Shown here: in pieces, positions 15,347-16,322 of the stretch
Position numbering within the stretch: the first letter of the stretch is position 1
Layout of the letters: each line of letters begins with the position of its first letter
DNA from: Deinococcus sp.
GTDB taxonomy: Bacteria > Deinococcota > Deinococci > Deinococcales > Deinococcaceae
Direction of reading: 5' to 3'
Assembly: GCA_030524065.1 (NCBI GenBank)
Contig: JAUNHF010000015.1
Coordinates: forward strand, 1-16,322
Length of the DNA stretch: 16,322 nt
The notes under the pieces: generated by a model
The model's input: the letters and a program-made list of their open reading frames with translations, nothing else
Told to the model about the DNA's origin: nothing
Database searches by the model: none
Position numbers and translations under genes: made by a program

Positions 15347-15667
15347 CCTCTTTCGGGGCGGGGTGAGATTCCCCACCGGCGGTGTTCGCTGCAGGCTGGC
15401 AGGCTGTCCTGCCAGCCCTGAGCGGAGCGAAGAACAGTCACGTCCTACGCGTGTTCTGGTGTGCGCTCTACTTGGCAGCCTCAGCCCGCGAAGCCTGCCG
15501 ACTTTCCATAACCGGGCAGGCCCGACCCAGTGCAACTCTGGGGCCGACAGTGACTGAAGCATGGAAAGACGCGCCGTATGGGACACAGGCAAGGGGCCGC
15601 CCCTGAGCCATGACCCCCAAACACGGAGACGCGCTGCCACTTCACAAGTCTGGATGGGAGAAAGGGG
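15347..15667 (+). promoter_or_regulatory. FMN riboswitch (RFN element), enlarged
   Basis: Senses FMN and controls riboflavin synthesis genes. The conserved strings are in order: GGGTGAGATTCCCCACCGGC (15361-15380) followed by GGT, AGCCCGCGA (15483-15491), CCCAG/CTGGG with GGGGCCGACAGT (15526-15551), and AGTCTGGATGGGAG (15647-15660). P1 pairs CCTCTTTC (15347-15354) with GAAAGGGG (15660-15667). P4 pairs GCCTGCC with GGCAGGC (15493-15499 and 15515-15521). Two insertions make it about 321 nt, roughly double the usual size. The P3 region (about 15384-15482) has a perfect 10-bp hairpin GGCTGGCAGG/CCTGCCAGCC with loop CTGT. The P6 region (about 15552-15650) pairs GACTGAAG with CTTCA..AGTC around ~80 nt. 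Confidence 0.93.
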
Positions 15668-15668
15668 A

Positions 15669-15703
15669 AACGCACCGTCCGCCTTACCCCGGCGGGCTGC
15701 GTT
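15669..15703 (+). promoter_or_regulatory. Hairpin before ribD start (likely riboswitch expression platform)
   Basis: AACGCA (15669-15674) pairs with TGCGTT (15698-15703), and inside it CCGCC (15679-15683) pairs with GGCGG (15691-15695). It starts right after P1 and ends 7 nt before the GTG at 15711. There is no T-run, so control of translation start is more likely than termination. Confidence 0.5.
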
Positions 15704-15710
15704 GCCAGCT

Positions 15711-16322
15711 GTGAACACAGAATTTACGGAATATTCCCCGGACCGGGACGAATCCTACATGGCCCAGGCCCTCGCCGAAGCGGCGCGTGGGCTGGGCCGC
15801 ACCAGTCCCAACCCGCCGGTGGGCTGCGTCATTGTGGAGGCGGGCAGCGGCGCAGTGGTCGGGCGCGGGTTTCACCCCAAAGCCGGCGAGCCGCACGCCG
15901 AGGTCTTCGCGCTGCGCGGCGCGGGCGAGCGGGCACGCGGGGCCACGGCCTATGTGACGCTGGAACCGTGCAGCCACTTTGGGCGCACCCCGCCCTGCGC
16001 CGATGCCCTGATTGCGGCGGGCGTGGGCCGCGTGGTTGTGGCCGCCAGCGACCCCAACCCGTTGGTCGGTGGGCGTGGGCTGGAGCGGCTGCGGGCGGCG
16101 GGCATCGCCGTGCAGACCGGCGTGCTGGAGGCGCAGGCGGTGCGCCAGCAGGCCGGGTTCCGCTCGCGCATTCTGCGGGGCCGGCCCTTTGTGATTTACA
16201 AGTACGCCATGACGCTGGACGGCAAAGTGGCGGCGCTTAGGGAGGATGGGAGCGCCGAGGCCAACGGTGCGGTGACCGGCCCAGAGGCCCGCGCCCGCGT
16301 GATGGCTTGGCGGAACGAGTGC
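15711..16322 (+). CDS. ribD: RibD, riboflavin deaminase/reductase (3' end outside window)
   Basis: Bifunctional enzyme of riboflavin synthesis that deaminates the pyrimidine product of GTP cyclohydrolase II and then reduces its ribosyl side chain. The 204 codons in the window cover the deaminase domain and the start of the reductase domain. Zinc ligands and the catalytic Glu are His62, Glu64 (HAEVFAL), Cys87 and Cys96 (EPCSHFGRTPPC). GRTSPNPPVGCVIV is the family N-terminal signature. The reductase domain begins near RPFVIYKYAMTLDGKVAA. The GTG at 15711 is chosen because it lies 7 nt past the riboswitch hairpin. ATG 15759 (Met17) and TTG 15702 are in-frame alternatives, and no clear Shine-Dalgarno settles it. 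It probably leads a rib operon continuing beyond the window. Confidence 0.95.
   Translation, partial: MNTEFTEYSPDRDESYMAQALAEAARGLGRTSPNPPVGCVIVEAGSGAVVGRGFHPKAGEPHAEVFALRGAGERARGATAYVTLEPCSHFGRTPPCADALIAAGVGRVVVAASDPNPLVGGRGLERLRAAGIAVQTGVLEAQAVRQQAGFRSRILRGRPFVIYKYAMTLDGKVAALREDGSAEANGAVTGPEARARVMAWRNEC

Noticed and set aside
15137..15718. Minus-strand open frame (193 codons) over the FMN riboswitch
   Set aside because: The region is explained by the conserved RFN strings on the plus strand, and the frame has no domain signature.

Overview
The window looks like a chromosomal segment of a Deinococcus species. The strongest marker is ddrB (9931-10524), a Deinococcus-type single-stranded DNA-binding protein. 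It sits behind a palindrome that closely matches the radiation/desiccation response motif. High GC, strong GC bias at third codon positions and many genes with a TANNNT box 6-8 nt before the start codon (leaderless transcripts) fit the same genus.

Layout. Positions 1-3109, all minus strand: a cut secreted protein, two paralogous metallo-beta-lactamase-fold hydrolases, a possible 19-codon leader ORF, and holB (DNA polymerase III delta prime). Positions 3175-4352, plus: a small exported protein overlapping a short-chain dehydrogenase. Positions 4360-6153, minus: a cation diffusion facilitator and a YfcE-type metallophosphoesterase. Positions 6205-10524, plus: an M3 oligopeptidase, a frameshifted small ORF, a class 3 (Rhizobium etli type II) asparaginase, a second short-chain dehydrogenase and ddrB. 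Positions 10589-13474, minus: an alpha/beta-hydrolase-like lipoprotein, a purine-type phosphoribosyltransferase and metK. Positions 13672-15245, plus: a PD-(D/E)XK nuclease fused to a DUF4357-like domain, overlapping kptA (RNA 2'-phosphotransferase). Positions 15246-16322: a long leader with an enlarged FMN riboswitch, then ribD running off the window.

How the genes work together. Most are housekeeping or catabolic genes, each with its own leaderless promoter. Exceptions have evident leader control: ddrB (Shine-Dalgarno plus DdrO-type operator), metK (Shine-Dalgarno plus a structured leader) and ribD (riboswitch). The best candidate for an undescribed system is the nuclease-DUF4357/kptA pair. 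The two genes share an ATGA overlap, and the nuclease's C-terminal domain has clearly lower GC than the rest. A nucleic-acid cutting enzyme is thus co-expressed with an enzyme that uses NAD+ to process RNA phosphates. A defence or RNA-repair role is inference only.
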